Source: an uncultured Pseudomonadota bacterium
GTDB taxonomy: Bacteria > Myxococcota_A > UBA796 > CAJQPC01
Direction of reading: 5' to 3'
DNA length: 64,000 nt
Assembly (NCBI GenBank): GCA_913060515.1
Contig: CAJXRZ010000005.1
Span: 1 to 64,000, forward strand
Part shown: positions 63,287-64,000 of the stretch, one piece after another
How positions within the stretch are numbered: position 1 is the first letter of the stretch
Layout of the letters: each line of letters opens with the position of its first letter
Translations under genes and position numbers: made by a program
Notes under the pieces: model-generated
Databases searched by the model: none
Seen by the model: the letters and a program-made list of their open reading frames with translations, nothing else
Told to the model about the DNA's origin: nothing

Positions 63287-64000
63287 ATGGCAGATCCCCT
63301 CGCCGCTTCCACCGAACAGGTGGACCAGGCTGAGATCCAGGACCCCTCTACCGTCACACTGACGGCCGAAGACGGCGTGCTCCTGCTGGCCCTTGAGCCT
63401 ACGGCCTCATTCGAGGCGCTTCGAGAGGCAGTGCGCGAGCTCTTCTCCTCCTCGCCGGATCGCTTTCGCGGCAAGGACGCCCGGGTTGACCTGGCCACGC
63501 GGCCTATTGACCTCTTTGACCTGCGACGGCTTGTGCATGTCCTGGGCGATGAGTTTGGCGTGACCGTGACCGGCTTGTACTGCACCGAGACCCACCTCCA
63601 CCGCTACGCGGAGCGCGAGCTCAAGCTCAAGGTCTACCCACGCCGGGAAATGGTTGAGCTGCCCGAGCCAGTCGTTGTCGAAGAGCCAATCGTCGAGGAG
63701 CCCGTGCTCGCCGAGGTCCAGGTCGAAGAGCTGCCTCCTGAGCCCAAGGCCCCAACTGGCCGTCGCTCCCTGGTCTTGGAGCGCGGACTGCGCTCCGGTC
63801 AAGTGGTGAGCTTCAACGGCGATGTGACCGTCTTTGGCGACGTGAACCCGGGCGCACAGCTCGTGGTCAGCGGCAACATCATCGTGCTCGGAGCCCTCAA
63901 GGGCTTGGTGCACGCCGGGAGCGAAGGCGACCACAGCGCGACCGTGCTGGCCTTTGACTTCCAGCCCAACCAGCTGCGCATCGGTCGCCACATCGTGACC
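63287..64000 (+). CDS. minC: Septum site-determining protein MinC, 3' partial
   Basis: 238 codons are visible and the frame is open at the right edge. The N-terminal domain (about 20-115: TVTLTAEDGVLLLALEPTAS, FDLRRLVHVLGDEFG) is the FtsZ-destabilising half. A Pro/Glu/Val linker (about 120-160) leads to the C-terminal beta-helix with the diagnostic RSGQVVSFNGDVTVFGDVNPG and GNIIVLGALKGLVHAG repeat pattern. With MinD it blocks FtsZ rings at the poles. The linker is longer than in Escherichia coli. The ATG lacks a clear RBS. minD/minE would be expected just beyond the window. Confidence 0.93.
   Translation, partial: MADPLAASTEQVDQAEIQDPSTVTLTAEDGVLLLALEPTASFEALREAVRELFSSSPDRFRGKDARVDLATRPIDLFDLRRLVHVLGDEFGVTVTGLYCTETHLHRYAERELKLKVYPRREMVELPEPVVVEEPIVEEPVLAEVQVEELPPEPKAPTGRRSLVLERGLRSGQVVSFNGDVTVFGDVNPGAQLVVSGNIIVLGALKGLVHAGSEGDHSATVLAFDFQPNQLRIGRHIVT

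Overview
This 64 kb window is a dense, high-GC stretch of a Gram-negative bacterial chromosome. It carries 53 protein-coding genes and no rRNA, tRNA, CRISPR array, transposase or phage gene that I can see. The gene mix points to Myxococcota or a nearby former-Deltaproteobacteria lineage: many lipoproteins with Thr/Asp-rich linkers, an FG-GAP lipoprotein, large Ig-repeat and beta-propeller surface proteins, an NtrC-type regulator, a STAND/TPR protein, leucine dehydrogenase, PPDK and a two-subunit glycyl-tRNA synthetase. That placement is inference. No intergenic gap exceeds 300 bases. The largest are 61390-61635 (putative rng promoter and leader), 63045-63286 (minC leader), 11533-11732, 14570-14755 and 33953-34120.

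Layout. 1-8336: 5'-truncated multihaem cytochrome c, then a tightly overlapping peptide ABC importer operon (binding lipoprotein with two inserted SH3-like modules, a hydrolase-like lipoprotein, two permeases, two ATPases). 8422-14569: lipoprotein, mercaptopyruvate-sulfurtransferase-like protein, membrane protein, acidic exported protein, 2Fe-2S ferredoxin, triple-FKBP lipoprotein, and a HisC-like aminotransferase lacking its PLP lysine. 14756-23774: Ig-repeat outer-membrane protein, DUF1993 protein, OmpA-family protein, leucine dehydrogenase, NtrC-type regulator, sigma-like/ZAS membrane protein, and a radical-SAM-like protein lacking the CxxxCxxC motif. 23852-33952: FG-GAP lipoprotein, C39-peptidase-like protein, then a surface-modification cluster (sulfatase-like lipoprotein, MBOAT acyltransferase, SGNH/AlgX-like protein, alpha/beta hydrolase), a small conserved protein and a P-loop ATPase. 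34121-36953: short-chain fatty acyl-CoA operon. 37021-43972: STAND-like/TPR protein and two coupled propeller lipoproteins. 44040-49569: glyQ-glyS-ppdK. 50031-61389: a long same-strand housekeeping run rng, DUF502, recD2, rlmN, mtnP, pilF-like, rodZ-like, mgtE, recO and two lipoproteins. 61636-64000: 23S rRNA methyltransferase-like gene, glutaredoxin, and minC running off the right edge.

Three observations stand out. About ten lipoproteins use very short signal peptides (8-13 residues before the Cys) with no Lys or Arg in the n-region, and for seven of them no longer start is available. Several recognisable enzyme families have lost the residue that defines their chemistry: an aminotransferase without Lys, a radical SAM protein without its cluster Cys, and a STAND ATPase without P-loop or Walker B. 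The first 81 bases form a perfect 34-bp inverted repeat that looks like a fold-back assembly artefact, so the start of the cytochrome gene should not be trusted.
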